In this document: piece by piece, positions 8,519 to 17,803 of the stretch
Layout of the letters: the number at the start of each line of letters is the position of its first letter
Position numbering within the stretch: position 1 is the stretch's first letter
DNA from: MED660 sp002691025
GTDB taxonomy: Bacteria > Myxococcota_A > UBA9160 > UBA4427
Reading direction: 5' to 3'
Assembly (NCBI GenBank): GCA_002170485.2
Contig: NHDZ02000131.1
Span: 8,497 to 72,496, forward strand
Length of the DNA: 64,000 nt
Position numbers and translations under genes: made by a program
The notes under the pieces: generated by a model
Told to the model about the DNA's origin: nothing
Database searches by the model: none
What the model saw: the letters and a program-made list of their open reading frames with translations, nothing else

Positions 8519-9493
8519 CTCTGCGGGCAGGAAGCAACGCACCTTCTCACCCTCCCGGATCACTTCCGGAGGCATTTCGTGACGGCATCGGTCCATCACC
8601 TGTGGACACCGCGTGTGAAAGGCACAGCCCGTGGGCGGATTCGAGGGCGAAGGCACATCGCCTCCCAGAGGCGGAGCCTGACCCCGCACATCCGGATCCA
8701 TGGAGGGCGCCGCGGCCAACAAGGCCCGGGTATAGGGATGCTGCGGTGCCCGAAATATGGATTCGGTGGAACCGGTCTCCACGATGCGCCCGAGATACAT
8801 GACTGCAACCCGGTCCGCGAGATAACGGACGACACCGAGATCGTGCGTAATGAAGAGGTAGGTCAGGCCCAGTTCTTTTTGCAGATCACTCAAAAGGTTC
8901 AGGATCTGGGCCTGGATCGATACGTCCAGAGCCGAGACGGCCTCGTCGCACACGATCAGCCGCGGCTCCACCGCCAGGGCCCGTGCAATACAGATGCGCT
9001 GGCGCTGCCCGCCTGAGAATTCATGCGGGTACAGCCACATGCGCGCCGGGTCGAGTTGAACCTTCTTGAAGAGCTCCGCGACGCGCTCGGTTCGGTCGTC
9101 CTCGCTGGAACCCAGACCAAAACTCCGCATCCCCTCCGCCACCGCATCCCGGACTCGCATGCGAGGGTCCAAAGAAGCCATGGGGTCCTGGAAGATGATC
9201 TGGATCTCCTGCCGGTAGCGCTTCATCTCCGCAGGAGTCAAAGAAAGCAGATCCACTCCGTCATACAGCACGCGACCCTCTTGAGCCTCGGTGAGACGCA
9301 GGATCGAGCGGCCCACGGTGGTCTTGCCGCAGCCGGATTCACCGACGAGAGCCAGGGTCCCCCCCGACTCGATTTCAAGGTCGAGTTCCGTGACGGCCTG
9401 CACATGCCCTTGGACCCGACTCAGGATGCCACGCCGGATCGGAAACCAGGTACGCAGACCCTGGACGGAAAGAAGCGGATTTACGGAAGTCAC
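8507..9493 (-). CDS. oppF: Oligopeptide/dipeptide ABC transporter, ATP-binding protein
   Basis: A 328-residue ABC ATPase. Walker A GESGCGKTT at 51-59, signature FSGGQRQRI, Walker B LIVCDEAVSALD, and the H-loop ITHDLG are intact. The C-terminal Cys-containing extension (CAFHTRCPQVMDRC) is the oligopeptide/dipeptide ABC C-terminal domain. It overlaps oppD by 4 bases (ATGA) and closes the operon before the terminator. It powers import of peptides delivered by the binding protein. OppF versus DppF cannot be separated on sequence alone. Confidence 0.95.
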   Translation of the reverse strand: MTSVNPLLSVQGLRTWFPIRRGILSRVQGHVQAVTELDLEIESGGTLALVGESGCGKTTVGRSILRLTEAQEGRVLYDGVDLLSLTPAEMKRYRQEIQIIFQDPMASLDPRMRVRDAVAEGMRSFGLGSSEDDRTERVAELFKKVQLDPARMWLYPHEFSGGQRQRICIARALAVEPRLIVCDEAVSALDVSIQAQILNLLSDLQKELGLTYLFITHDLGVVRYLADRVAVMYLGRIVETGSTESIFRAPQHPYTRALLAAAPSMDPDVRGQAPPLGGDVPSPSNPPTGCAFHTRCPQVMDRCRHEMPPEVIREGEKVRCFLPAEERL

Positions 9494-10461
9494 CCTGCCC
9501 CCCCCACGACATGGCAGTAGGCCTTGTGCCCGTCCTCAAGACGAGTCGCCCCAGGCATGTCCGATCGGCAGCGATCCAGCGCTTCGGNACAGCGGGTCGA
9601 GAATCGACAACCCGAAGGCCACTCTGCGGGCGAAGGAACCACACCTGGAATCTCCGGCAGACGCTCACCCGGATTCGCCAGCGCAGGATTGGAGCGAAGC
9701 AGACCGCGCGTATAGGGATGCCGGGCTTGCGTGAAGATCGTCCTCCGCGTTCCCGTCTCGACAATGCGCCCCGCGTACATCACCGCCACACGATCAGCCA
9801 ACTCGTTCACGATTCCCAGATCGTGGGTGATNAGGAGGATCGACATACCTCGCTCACGCTGCAGGTCGCGAAGCAGACGCACGATCTGGGCCTGGATGGT
9901 GACATCGAGTGCGGTTGTGGGCTCGTCGGCGATCAGGAGTTCAGGCCGGGTCGAGAGCGCCATGGCGATCATGACACGCTGCTTGAGGCCCCCCGAAAGT
10001 TGGTGCGGGTAGGCGTCGAGTCTCGCCTCTGGATCCGGAATGCCCACCTCCGCAAAAAGATCACGGGCACGAGCCCGCGCCTCGGCCCGACTGACCTTCT
10101 CGTGCAAACGAATCGCTTCCACGACCTGATCCCCCACCCGATGAACCGGGTTCAAACTGGTCATGGGCTCCTGGAAGATCATGGCCATGCGATGGCCCCG
10201 GACCCGGCGAATCCGATTGACCGACAAGGAGAGCAGTTCCTCTTCACCGAGTCGGATCTCTCCGGCCGAAATCCGGCCNGGCTTCGGAATCAGGCGCATC
10301 AGGGAAAGCGCCGTCATGGACTTTCCGCACCCCGACTCCCCCACCAGAGCCAACACTTCGCCCGGGTCGATATGAAAGCCCACGCCATCCACGATGGGCA
10401 GATCCTTCCCCGGACCGGGGAAGGTCGTCGTGAGTCCCTCCACTTCAAGCAGAGCGGTCAT
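9490..10461 (-). CDS. oppD: Oligopeptide/dipeptide ABC transporter, ATP-binding protein
   Basis: A 323-residue partner ATPase of OppF. Walker A GESGCGKSM at 41-49, signature LSGGLKQRV, Walker B LLIADEPTTALD, H-loop ITHDLG and the C-terminal oligopeptide-family extension are present. The start at 10461 overlaps the oppC stop by 4 bases. A longer in-frame extension upstream has no family similarity and is rejected. Ambiguous bases at 9588, 9832 and 10279 make three residues uncertain or silent; the one at 9588 is at a first codon position. Confidence 0.95.
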   Translation of the reverse strand: MTALLEVEGLTTTFPGPGKDLPIVDGVGFHIDPGEVLALVGESGCGKSMTALSLMRLIPKXGRISAGEIRLGEEELLSLSVNRIRRVRGHRMAMIFQEPMTSLNPVHRVGDQVVEAIRLHEKVSRAEARARARDLFAEVGIPDPEARLDAYPHQLSGGLKQRVMIAMALSTRPELLIADEPTTALDVTIQAQIVRLLRDLQRERGMSILXITHDLGIVNELADRVAVMYAGRIVETGTRRTIFTQARHPYTRGLLRSNPALANPGERLPEIPGVVPSPAEWPSGCRFSTRCXEALDRCRSDMPGATRLEDGHKAYCHVVGGAG

Positions 10462-11480
10462 TCCGTCTCCCGCAAGGTGCGCGGATCCAGGGTGTCCCGA
10501 AGAGCATCCCCCACGAAATTGACGGCCAGGATCAAACCAAAAAGCGCAGTGCCCGCAGCCAGGATATTCCACCAGACCACGGGCTCACGGGAAAGTTCAC
10601 TGCGAGCCTGATCGATCATCTGCCCCCAACTCCCATCCACGCCAATCCCCAACCAGGAAAGAATCGCCTCNGAAAGCACAAGCCCCGAAAACATCAGCAC
10701 GAAGGTGATGATCACCAGATGCGTCAGATTCGGCAGGATATGCCGCAGGATGATTCCCATCTCGGAGACGCCCAGAGCCCGAGCGGCTGAGACGTACTCC
10801 AACTCCCGAAGCTTGAAGGTCTCGCCCCGGACCACCCGGCAAAACCCCACCCAGCCCGTCACCGCCAAGGCAAAGCAGACCGCCAATGTGCTCTTTCCCA
10901 GCACCATGATCAGGGCGATCAGGAGNAGGAGTCCGGGCATGGACGCCAGAGCCGACATCACGAAGAAGACCACATCGTCGATTCGGCCTCCGAAATACCC
11001 TGCAGAAATCCCGAACAACAAAGCCAGGGGAATCGCGATCAGACTCGTCACCCCCCCGATCAAGAGTGCGACCCGAGCCCCCTTGAGAGAGAGGTAGAGG
11101 ATATCCCGGCCGATCAGATCCGTACCCAGATAGTGGGTTCCCGGAAACTCGAGCGGCGCCCCTCCATAGAACTCCACGTCGGAAAGAGGCGCGGAGTAAC
11201 TCCGCTCCTGGGAGTTGGCAAAAATCCGATCCAGGATGCTCTGGGCCTCGTATCGGGCCACCGTATCCTGACTTTCCTCCATCCCGCCGACCCAGTAGAC
11301 ACTGTCAAGGAGAGCCACCAACACATAGAAGGCCACAACCAGAAGGGCAAAACGCCTTCGCCGCCACAAGTCATGAAAGATCTCGGACCACATCCGGGAC
11401 CGGCGCACAGAATACGTCACGCCCCCGGCCATCAGAAGCAGGCACACCACAAAGACATTCGACCAGACCCAACTCGGCAC
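10458..11480 (-). CDS. oppC: Oligopeptide ABC transporter permease (OppC-like) with extra N-terminal helix
   Basis: A 340-residue inner-membrane permease. It carries the binding-protein-dependent transport fold with the EAA-type loop region (EYVSAARALGVSEMGIILRHILPN). Unlike the usual OppC, two hydrophobic helices precede the core: about residues 4-25 and 41-62, separated by an arginine-rich linker. The GTG start at 11480 has GGAG 5 bases upstream, which supports the longer N-terminus. It overlaps oppD by 4 bases and lies 8 bases from oppB. Forms the translocation channel with OppB. Ambiguous bases at 10671 and 10926 are silent. Confidence 0.92.
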   Translation of the reverse strand: MPSWVWSNVFVVCLLLMAGGVTYSVRRSRMWSEIFHDLWRRRRFALLVVAFYVLVALLDSVYWVGGMEESQDTVARYEAQSILDRIFANSQERSYSAPLSDVEFYGGAPLEFPGTHYLGTDLIGRDILYLSLKGARVALLIGGVTSLIAIPLALLFGISAGYFGGRIDDVVFFVMSALASMPGLXLLIALIMVLGKSTLAVCFALAVTGWVGFCRVVRGETFKLRELEYVSAARALGVSEMGIILRHILPNLTHLVIITFVLMFSGLVLXEAILSWLGIGVDGSWGQMIDQARSELSREPVVWWNILAAGTALFGLILAVNFVGDALRDTLDPRTLRETE

Positions 11481-11488
11481 GAATTCTC

Positions 11489-12454
11489 CTATTCCAACCG
11501 GACTCGCGGATCAACCAGACCGTACGAAAGATCCGTCAAGATCTGTCCCCCGACAAAAAGAAGAGACCCGATGAAGACCATGGTNCGCAGGACGGAAAAA
11601 TCATTGCCCTGAATGGCGTCCACCGTGATGGCCCCCAGCCCCGGAATCCCGAAGAAGGATTCCAACAAAAGCGACCCCATGAAGAGAAANGGAATCGCCA
11701 GCACCACTCGGGTCAGCAGTGGGATGAGGGAATTACGGAATACATGTCGAGACATGATCCGGGCCTCACCGCATCCCTTGGCTCTCGCGGTCCGTACGTA
11801 GTCCGCGTTGCTCTCCTCGAGGAAGACCGTCCGGTAGAAACGCAGATCCCCCCCGATTCCAGCCAGGAGCCCCACCAGGATCGGNAGAGCCAGGAAACGG
11901 AGAATGACCCGGGGATCCGAATCAAAACCCGAAATCGGGAACCAATGAAGCACCCGCCCCACGATGTACTGNGCCCCGATGATATAGAGAAGGATCGAAA
12001 CGCTCATGGCCAGAACCGCAAGCACGACCCCCGTCCGATCGATGTAGGTCTCCCGGAAAAAAGCCACCAGGAGCGAAAGAGGAAGCGCGACCAAGAGGGA
12101 AAGAACGAAAAGAGGCAGGGTCAACGCCAGGCTTGGACCGATCCCGCTCTTGATCCGGTCCATGATGGGCACGTCGTCCGCGTCACTCCTTCCGAAGTCG
12201 AACGTCAACATGCGCCTGTAATGCTCAAAGAGCATGTTGTCCCGCCAGGCGCCGGGGCCTGGGAAGAGNTGCTTGTCATAACCGTGGTTGATCTTCCACT
12301 GNTCCACCACCGAAGGAGGAACACGATCACCGAGAGCCTGACGAGCCACATCATCCGGCGTGGTCACGGTAAAGAAGAGAATGAACAAGAAGAAGAGGAC
12401 GCCCAGCACCACCAGGACCCCATAGCCCAAACGCCTGATCACATACGCCAGCAT
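11489..12454 (-). CDS. oppB: Oligopeptide ABC transporter permease (OppB-like)
   Basis: A 321-residue inner-membrane permease with an N-terminal helix (MLAYVIRRLGYGVLVVLGVLFF region), a periplasmic loop, and the core permease domain with the EAA loop (ADYVRTARAKGCGEARIMSRHVFRN). The start at 12454 overlaps the oppA stop by one base (TGATG). The longer in-frame extension upstream lies inside oppA and is rejected. Six ambiguous bases, all at third codon positions, do not break the frame. Confidence 0.94.
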   Translation of the reverse strand: MLAYVIRRLGYGVLVVLGVLFFLFILFFTVTTPDDVARQALGDRVPPSVVXQWKINHGYDKXLFPGPGAWRDNMLFEHYRRMLTFDFGRSDADDVPIMDRIKSGIGPSLALTLPLFVLSLLVALPLSLLVAFFRETYIDRTGVVLAVLAMSVSILLYIIGXQYIVGRVLHWFPISGFDSDPRVILRFLAXPILVGLLAGIGGDLRFYRTVFLEESNADYVRTARAKGCGEARIMSRHVFRNSLIPLLTRVVLAIXFLFMGSLLLESFFGIPGLGAITVDAIQGNDFSVLXTMVFIGSLLFVGGQILTDLSYGLVDPRVRLE

Positions 12455-14487
12455 CACTGACGCTCCCTGAGGAAGGTCACGATTCCCGGCACGATCAGAA
12501 CCACCAGNAGNGCGAGACCGGCATAGAGGGGCCACAGAATCGGTTGATTCCANGCCTCTCGCCTNTCGGCTCGNGTAACCGGATCCAGATCCCTGTACTT
12601 CGTCATCGGCGTAGACATCCCCATGGGCTTCACATTCTTGAGCCAGTCATGGAACAGGGAATACGACTCAGAGTGAATCAACTCGATCCAGGGCTTTTCT
12701 CGAGCCAGGATGCCCACCATCTCTGCAATGACTTCCTCTCTGCGCGGACCGTTGGGGAGTCCCTTCATCTCCAGGTAGAGCTCATCATAACGAGAATCCT
12801 GGAAATTNGATGTATTCGGACCTCCACTTTTCGAACGGGCCATATCGGACCATAACAAGAAGAGGAAATTCTCCGGATCGGGGTAATCCGCAATCCAACC
12901 CCACATGAAGATCTGATAGGAGCCGTTCCTGACTTTCTCCTGGAACTGATTGTAGTTCGTCGCCTGGATTTTCACGTCGATCCCCAGCTGACGCCATGCC
13001 CGGGTAAAGAACTCGAAGCGCAGTCGACCCTGAGCCGACGTATCGGGTGTATCAAAGGTCAACTGAAGCGGCTTCCCTGTTTCGGGATCGATGCCATCGG
13101 GATAGCCCGCCTCCGCAAGAAGGGCCCTGGCCCGCTCAAGATCCACCTGACGATAGGGGTTTTCGTACTCGGGATCGTACCCGAAGAGACCGGGCGGAAG
13201 CGGCGACTGCGCCGGGATGCCACGACCGTTGCTGAAAAGACGGGTGTACTCCTCGGTGTCCACCACCAGACTCATGGCTTGCCGGAGCTTCCGGCTGCGC
13301 TCGGCCCCTTCCCGACCCACCGTGGGGTCATCCATGTTGAAGCCGATATAGAAGATGGAGGGCTCCACGCTCTTCTCCAGGGAAATACCCATCTCCACCA
13401 TCTGATCAGAGAGTCCGCCCTCATGGATTACTTCATCAAAGCTCTCCTTGATGACACCGGCCGCATCGTAATAGCCCTGCATGAATTTATTGAAAACCGG
13501 AATCGTTTCCTTCTCGCGGGAAAACACGATCTTCTTGATGAAGGGAAGAGGCTGCCCCATGAGATCAGGACTCAGGCGCCCGGCTTCCCGATCCACTTCC
13601 TCCCCTTCGCTCGGGTAGGTGGCCGCAGGCGCATTCCACTCCGGATGCAGAGCCCCGTACCAGTTCGGATTCGCCTCCAGGACAAAGCGTGACTGCTTGT
13701 CGTACTCCGTCAGGACGTAGGGCCCCGCACCGACCGGGTGATCCGAAAAGCTCGGACGTCCATCTTCCCCGTCATAGTACGCCACGGCCTCCCAGGGCAC
13801 AGGCGCCGTAAACGGCATGGCGAACCAGTAGAGGATCTGTGGATAGTCTTCGGCCACATTCAACACGAGTGAATAACGATCCTCGACCTGCACACCCTCG
13901 ATGGGCCCGACAGCGGCATATTGGTCCCGGACGGGCAACTCTGCAAACTCGGGTTCCCGCTCGCGACGTTCGGCCAATCTCTCGGAAAACTCAGCGAAGC
14001 CCTGGATGTTCGACATGGGCTCCAACACTGGGCTGTTCACCGCAGGATCGGCCAGACGCATCAATTCGAAGGCGATGTCCTGCATCACCACTTCTCGCGT
14101 CCTGTGCCCCGGACCGTCCAACTCAAAACAGGGATCATCCTGATACAAGAGTCCCTGGCGAAGGACGAAACGATAGGCCGTCCAGCCGTCGCCCTCGGGT
14201 CGAACCTGCGGCAGCGCCGTCGCCAGAGCCGGGATCAATTCATAGGGACGCTTGAGATAGTGATACTCCAGCAACGTGTCGTAGACTTCTCCCGTAATGG
14301 CATGCGCGTTGGTGGTGTAGGCCACCGCAGGGTCCAGTGTCCGGGGTGCATCCACATAGGTCCGGTAGAGGATCTTGTGCTGACTGTCCTCATCGGGATA
14401 GGGATTGTTGCTGCAGGACAAGAACAGGAACAAGGCCACCGAACAGAACCCCAGCATCACCTTGGCTTTTCCGAAACGGCTCGCCAT
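12454..14487 (-). CDS. oppA: Oligopeptide ABC transporter substrate-binding lipoprotein with C-terminal membrane anchor
   Basis: A 677-residue family-5 solute-binding protein. The N-terminal signal ends in LFLSC, predicting lipidation at Cys25. The body has the usual motifs of the family (RTLDPAVAYTT near the start, ADYPDPENFLFLLW late). It is longer than E. coli OppA (543 residues). The last about 26 residues form a hydrophobic segment (about 653-672, PLYAGL through LIVPGIVTF) followed by LRERQ, a typical positive-inside stop-transfer. A binding protein anchored at both ends is unusual. Its stop overlaps oppB and its start overlaps the LolB-like stop, each by one base. Confidence 0.9.
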   Translation of the reverse strand: MASRFGKAKVMLGFCSVALFLFLSCSNNPYPDEDSQHKILYRTYVDAPRTLDPAVAYTTNAHAITGEVYDTLLEYHYLKRPYELIPALATALPQVRPEGDGWTAYRFVLRQGLLYQDDPCFELDGPGHRTREVVMQDIAFELMRLADPAVNSPVLEPMSNIQGFAEFSERLAERREREPEFAELPVRDQYAAVGPIEGVQVEDRYSLVLNVAEDYPQILYWFAMPFTAPVPWEAVAYYDGEDGRPSFSDHPVGAGPYVLTEYDKQSRFVLEANPNWYGALHPEWNAPAATYPSEGEEVDREAGRLSPDLMGQPLPFIKKIVFSREKETIPVFNKFMQGYYDAAGVIKESFDEVIHEGGLSDQMVEMGISLEKSVEPSIFYIGFNMDDPTVGREGAERSRKLRQAMSLVVDTEEYTRLFSNGRGIPAQSPLPPGLFGYDPEYENPYRQVDLERARALLAEAGYPDGIDPETGKPLQLTFDTPDTSAQGRLRFEFFTRAWRQLGIDVKIQATNYNQFQEKVRNGSYQIFMWGWIADYPDPENFLFLLWSDMARSKSGGPNTXNFQDSRYDELYLEMKGLPNGPRREEVIAEMVGILAREKPWIELIHSESYSLFHDWLKNVKPMGMSTPMTKYRDLDPVXRAXRREXWNQPILWPLYAGLXXLVVLIVPGIVTFLRERQ

Positions 14488-15323
14488 CAGGACCCCACGC
14501 CGACGGTCCGTTGAAGGTCCGACGTCAATTCGGCGCGCGTTCCTACACGCTGCGGGAGTTCAAAGAGCGCATCGGGCAGCGCATCGGGAAGACGAACCTG
14601 CTTGAACGCGAGCTTCGCCTGTGCCTCAACGCGAGGAAAATCCAATCGAACGTCAAAGGCAAATGAAACCTTCTCTCCTCCCTGACGGTCCACGGTCCGA
14701 AAGTCCGAGTACCGCGCCCGCCAGATCAGATCTCCCGACTCCGAGACCCTCTGGATCTCGACCAGGCGACCCACCTCATCAAAAACATAACGCTCGCGAG
14801 GGATATCCCGATCATCCAGTCGGCTGAAAGCAATTCTTCCATCCGGAAAAGCCATGGCCTCCGCTACCCGGAAGCCCTCTTGTCCAGAGGGCGAACCCAG
14901 AATCAAGGCGACGGCTTCTTCTGGCGAAAGATCAATTCGAGCAACGCGCCAGAGGATCTCGGGNTCGGCGGGACCTTCCTCGATCCGCCCCGTCCTCGCA
15001 TCAAAAAACTGGAAGGATCGATCCCGTGTCACCACCAGAGCCGCCACTTGATCAAAAAGCCCGAGAACCTCGACTCTGAGTCGACCCGGCTTTTCCACGG
15101 CCATGCGCTGCGGCCGGTTGAAGGAGAGATCCTTTGCATCAATGGAAAGTCGCGCTGCGCCCTGGAGTGCCGTTCGCATGGGAGCCTGGGCGCTCAGCCC
15201 TTCCATCAGATGCTGGGGCCGGGGATCACTTGCGGGCAGGGGCACGCCTTGGCCCACTGGACTTCGACACGCAAGCGGCGCCAGCAAGGCCAGGCACAGG
15301 AAGAGCAGATCNAGTCGTTTCAC
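14487..15323 (-). CDS. LolB-like outer-membrane lipoprotein (DUF4292 type)
   Basis: A 278-residue lipoprotein: signal peptide ending in APLAC (lipidated Cys19), then a region resembling the open beta-barrel fold of LolB/LolA-type carriers (RTALQGAARLSIDAKDLSF, then PGRLRVEVLGLFDQVAALVV, then DRSFQFFDARTGRIEEG). LolB accepts lipoproteins from LolA at the outer membrane. The similarity is to the broad LolA/LolB/DUF4292 group, so a direct LolB role is likely but not proven. It overlaps the TPR gene by 4 bases upstream and oppA by one base downstream. Confidence 0.7.
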   Translation of the reverse strand: MKRXDLLFLCLALLAPLACRSPVGQGVPLPASDPRPQHLMEGLSAQAPMRTALQGAARLSIDAKDLSFNRPQRMAVEKPGRLRVEVLGLFDQVAALVVTRDRSFQFFDARTGRIEEGPAXPEILWRVARIDLSPEEAVALILGSPSGQEGFRVAEAMAFPDGRIAFSRLDDRDIPRERYVFDEVGRLVEIQRVSESGDLIWRARYSDFRTVDRQGGEKVSFAFDVRLDFPRVEAQAKLAFKQVRLPDALPDALFELPQRVGTRAELTSDLQRTVGVGS

Positions 15324-17143
15324 TGNGGNATGGACCCCGATGGCTTGAGGCCCTCGCTCCTCGCACCTTCTCTGACTCCATTGATCTTCTTCTGAAGCTC
15401 CGGCTGATCCGCCCCTTGAGGCCGAAGTTCAAGGGCCTCCTGGTAACGCTCTAGCGCTTGGCCCGGGCGCCCCATTTCCCGATAGACATCACCCAGATGC
15501 TCGAACACCACAGGGTCACCGCCCGTCANCNCGATGGCCAGCACCAATTGCTCAGCCGCTTTTTCGAGAAGAGCCACACCCCGGGCTCGCTGGCCCTCGG
15601 CCAGGAAGGGCTGAGCCTGCATGTAATAGACCCACCCCAGACTGTCGACGATGTACCCGTCTCTCGGACTCAGTCGGACCGCCTGACGAATCATCTGTTC
15701 AGCCTCATCCAGTCGCTGCCCCCGCTCGGCCAGGGTATAGCCCACGTAATTCAGCGCCTGGGCGCTTTGAGGATTGAGTTCAAGAACCCGCTCCATGTAG
15801 ACCAGCGCCTGATCGACCTGGTTNAGGCTTCCGTAGATGACCCCGAGTTGATAGAGGATCTTCTCATCATCGGGACTTTCCTCGAGAAGTGAATTCAACA
15901 AAGCCACGCCGCCGTCGACATCGCCCACTCGAGCACGCAATGTAGCCACATGAAAATCCAGCCCCGCGTCAGGCCGAAGCTNGCGAAGCAACTCCAACTC
16001 TTCCAGGGCCTTCTCGGGACGCCCATCGTCTTCGTACAGGATGGCCATCTGGAGTCGCGCTTCCAGGTAGAGGGGATGTCCAGTTCCCACGGCTTCAAAA
16101 GCAAGCAGCGCACCCTCCGGGTCGGACTGTGCCTTCAAGACCTGTCCCAGGAAATACGTGAACTCAGCATGCTCAGGGTAGAGTTCAGTGCCCTGGCGCA
16201 GACGCTGCTCCGCCGACTCGTAGCGGCCGACTCCGAATTCAAGGGAGGCCAAGCGCCGCAGGACCTCCGGATCATTGGGGTAGAGCTCAAGAATCCGGAC
16301 GTGAGTCTCGATCGCCCCCTCGAAATCGTTGTGGGCAATCTGGGCTTCCGCGAGGCTGATCAAGGTGCCGTAATGATCGGGATAGTCGTCCAGCACTTCT
16401 TCGTAGACTTCGATTTCGCCCTCTCGATCGCCCCGCGCCCTTCGCATACGCGCCAGGCGGGCGTAGAGCACAAAACGGTCCGGGTGATACTCAAGGGCCC
16501 GGGTCAAGGCTGCTTCGGCTTCGTCCAGACGCCCCATCCGCTCGTAGGTGGTGGCCACCGCCATGGCCGCTCCTAGATTGCCTGGATCGTTGGCCTCCAG
16601 TTCAAGAGCCAGCGCAAGCGCCTCGTCGAGTTGTCCATTTTCGAGATAGACCTGGTAGAGCAGCAAAGCAGCTTCCAGACTGATGGCTTTGCCCTGCTCG
16701 TTGAGCAGCGCTCGACGCATCCCTGGAAGATCACGTTTCAAACGGTAGAGACGAGCGGTCAGCAGCCGGCCGTCGACGTCATCGGGATCGAGGAGCATGC
16801 CTCGTTCAGCCAACTGGGTCGCCACCACGATCTGGTCGCTCTGGGCCACGAGTTCAGCCTGACGAAAATGGAGCGGGGCCGAATCCGGATCCTTCTCCAG
16901 CGCGCGGGCGAAAGCGCCCTGAGCCTGTTCGAAATCGCCTTCCCGAACGGCCATCTCGCCCACCAGAATGTCGTACTCGACACCGGCCTGAGGGCGTACA
17001 ACCACACCCGAGGAGGCCGCCGTCTTCCGGCCCCCGTGAGAGACAGGCAAGGACGCACAACCCACAGCNAACACGAGCATCAGCGCGATTAAGGCGCCTG
17101 AAGCGCGCGAGCCAGATCTGCCGCTGTCCGAGAACGCTTTCAT
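15320..17143 (-). CDS. TPR-repeat lipoprotein
   Basis: A 607-residue protein with a lipoprotein signal (A-V-G-C, Cys29) followed by a near-continuous superhelix of about fourteen 34-residue tetratricopeptide repeats (for example LGAAMAVATTYERMGRLDEA and SAQALNYVGYTLAERGQRLDEA). TPR arrays act as protein-binding scaffolds; lipoproteins of this kind work at the outer-membrane inner leaflet. It is the first gene of the tightly overlapping operon that includes the LolB-like protein and Opp. Ambiguous bases at 15529, 15531 and 15982 change residues; the others are silent. Confidence 0.9.
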   Translation of the reverse strand: MKAFSDSGRSGSRASGALIALMLVXAVGCASLPVSHGGRKTAASSGVVVRPQAGVEYDILVGEMAVREGDFEQAQGAFARALEKDPDSAPLHFRQAELVAQSDQIVVATQLAERGMLLDPDDVDGRLLTARLYRLKRDLPGMRRALLNEQGKAISLEAALLLYQVYLENGQLDEALALALELEANDPGNLGAAMAVATTYERMGRLDEAEAALTRALEYHPDRFVLYARLARMRRARGDREGEIEVYEEVLDDYPDHYGTLISLAEAQIAHNDFEGAIETHVRILELYPNDPEVLRRLASLEFGVGRYESAEQRLRQGTELYPEHAEFTYFLGQVLKAQSDPEGALLAFEAVGTGHPLYLEARLQMAILYEDDGRPEKALEELELLRXLRPDAGLDFHVATLRARVGDVDGGVALLNSLLEESPDDEKILYQLGVIYGSXNQVDQALVYMERVLELNPQSAQALNYVGYTLAERGQRLDEAEQMIRQAVRLSPRDGYIVDSLGWVYYMQAQPFLAEGQRARGVALLEKAAEQLVLAIXXTGGDPVVFEHLGDVYREMGRPGQALERYQEALELRPQGADQPELQKKINGVREGARSEGLKPSGSXXQ

Positions 17144-17191
17144 TCTCTCCTCATCGGCGGGCCAGGCCTTTCACTGGAACACTCCGCGGGC

Positions 17192-17803
17192 TCAGCCTGA
17201 GAGATAACCACTCTTTTCAAGATACTCGATCAGCACCGCGACGCTTTGGTCCAGGTCCTGATTTCCGGTATCCACTACAAGTTCCGGCTTCGAAGGCTCC
17301 TCGTAGGGGGCTGAAATCCCTGTAAATTCGGGAATTTCTCCCTTGCGAGCCTTGGCATAGAGTCCCTTGACGTCGCGCTCTTCGCAGGTCTCGAGGCTGG
17401 CCGCCACGTAGACTTCGACGAAATCGCCCTCCGCCATGATCTCGCGAACCGCATCCCGATCCGACCGGTACGGCGAGATGAAGGAAGAGAACACGAGGCA
17501 GCCTGAGTCCGTAAAGAGCTTGGCCACCTCACCGATCCGGCGGATGTTCTCTGTACGATCTTCGGGCGAGAAACCCAGATTGCTATTCAGACCCTGACGG
17601 ATGTTGTCTCCATCCAGGATATAGGTTTGATGNCCCCGGTCAGCGAGAAGCTTTTCGGCTGCCACCGCCAGCGTCGATTTACCGGAGCCCGAAAGGCCCG
17701 TCAGCCAGATCGTGCAGCCTTTCTGGCCCAGCTTCTTTTCACGATCTTCTCGGGATACCTGACCTTCGTGCCAGGTGAGATTCTTTGATTTGGGTTCCGC
17801 CAC
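17192..17803 (-). CDS. cysC: Adenylylsulfate (APS) kinase
   Basis: A 203-residue kinase converting adenosine 5'-phosphosulfate to PAPS with ATP. P-loop GLSGSGKS at 36-43, the substrate segment LDGDNIRQGLNSNLGFS, the FISPYRSDRD motif carrying the phospho-acceptor serine, and the lid region DVKGLYAKARKGEIPEFTGI are all present. Length matches E. coli CysC (201). The GTG start has AGAGGA upstream. It lies 48 bases from the TPR gene, so it may be co-transcribed. No cysD, cysN or cysH is in the window, so its partner genes lie elsewhere. Confidence 0.95.
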   Translation of the reverse strand: MAEPKSKNLTWHEGQVSREDREKKLGQKGCTIWLTGLSGSGKSTLAVAAEKLLADRXHQTYILDGDNIRQGLNSNLGFSPEDRTENIRRIGEVAKLFTDSGCLVFSSFISPYRSDRDAVREIMAEGDFVEVYVAASLETCEERDVKGLYAKARKGEIPEFTGISAPYEEPSKPELVVDTGNQDLDQSVAVLIEYLEKSGYLSG

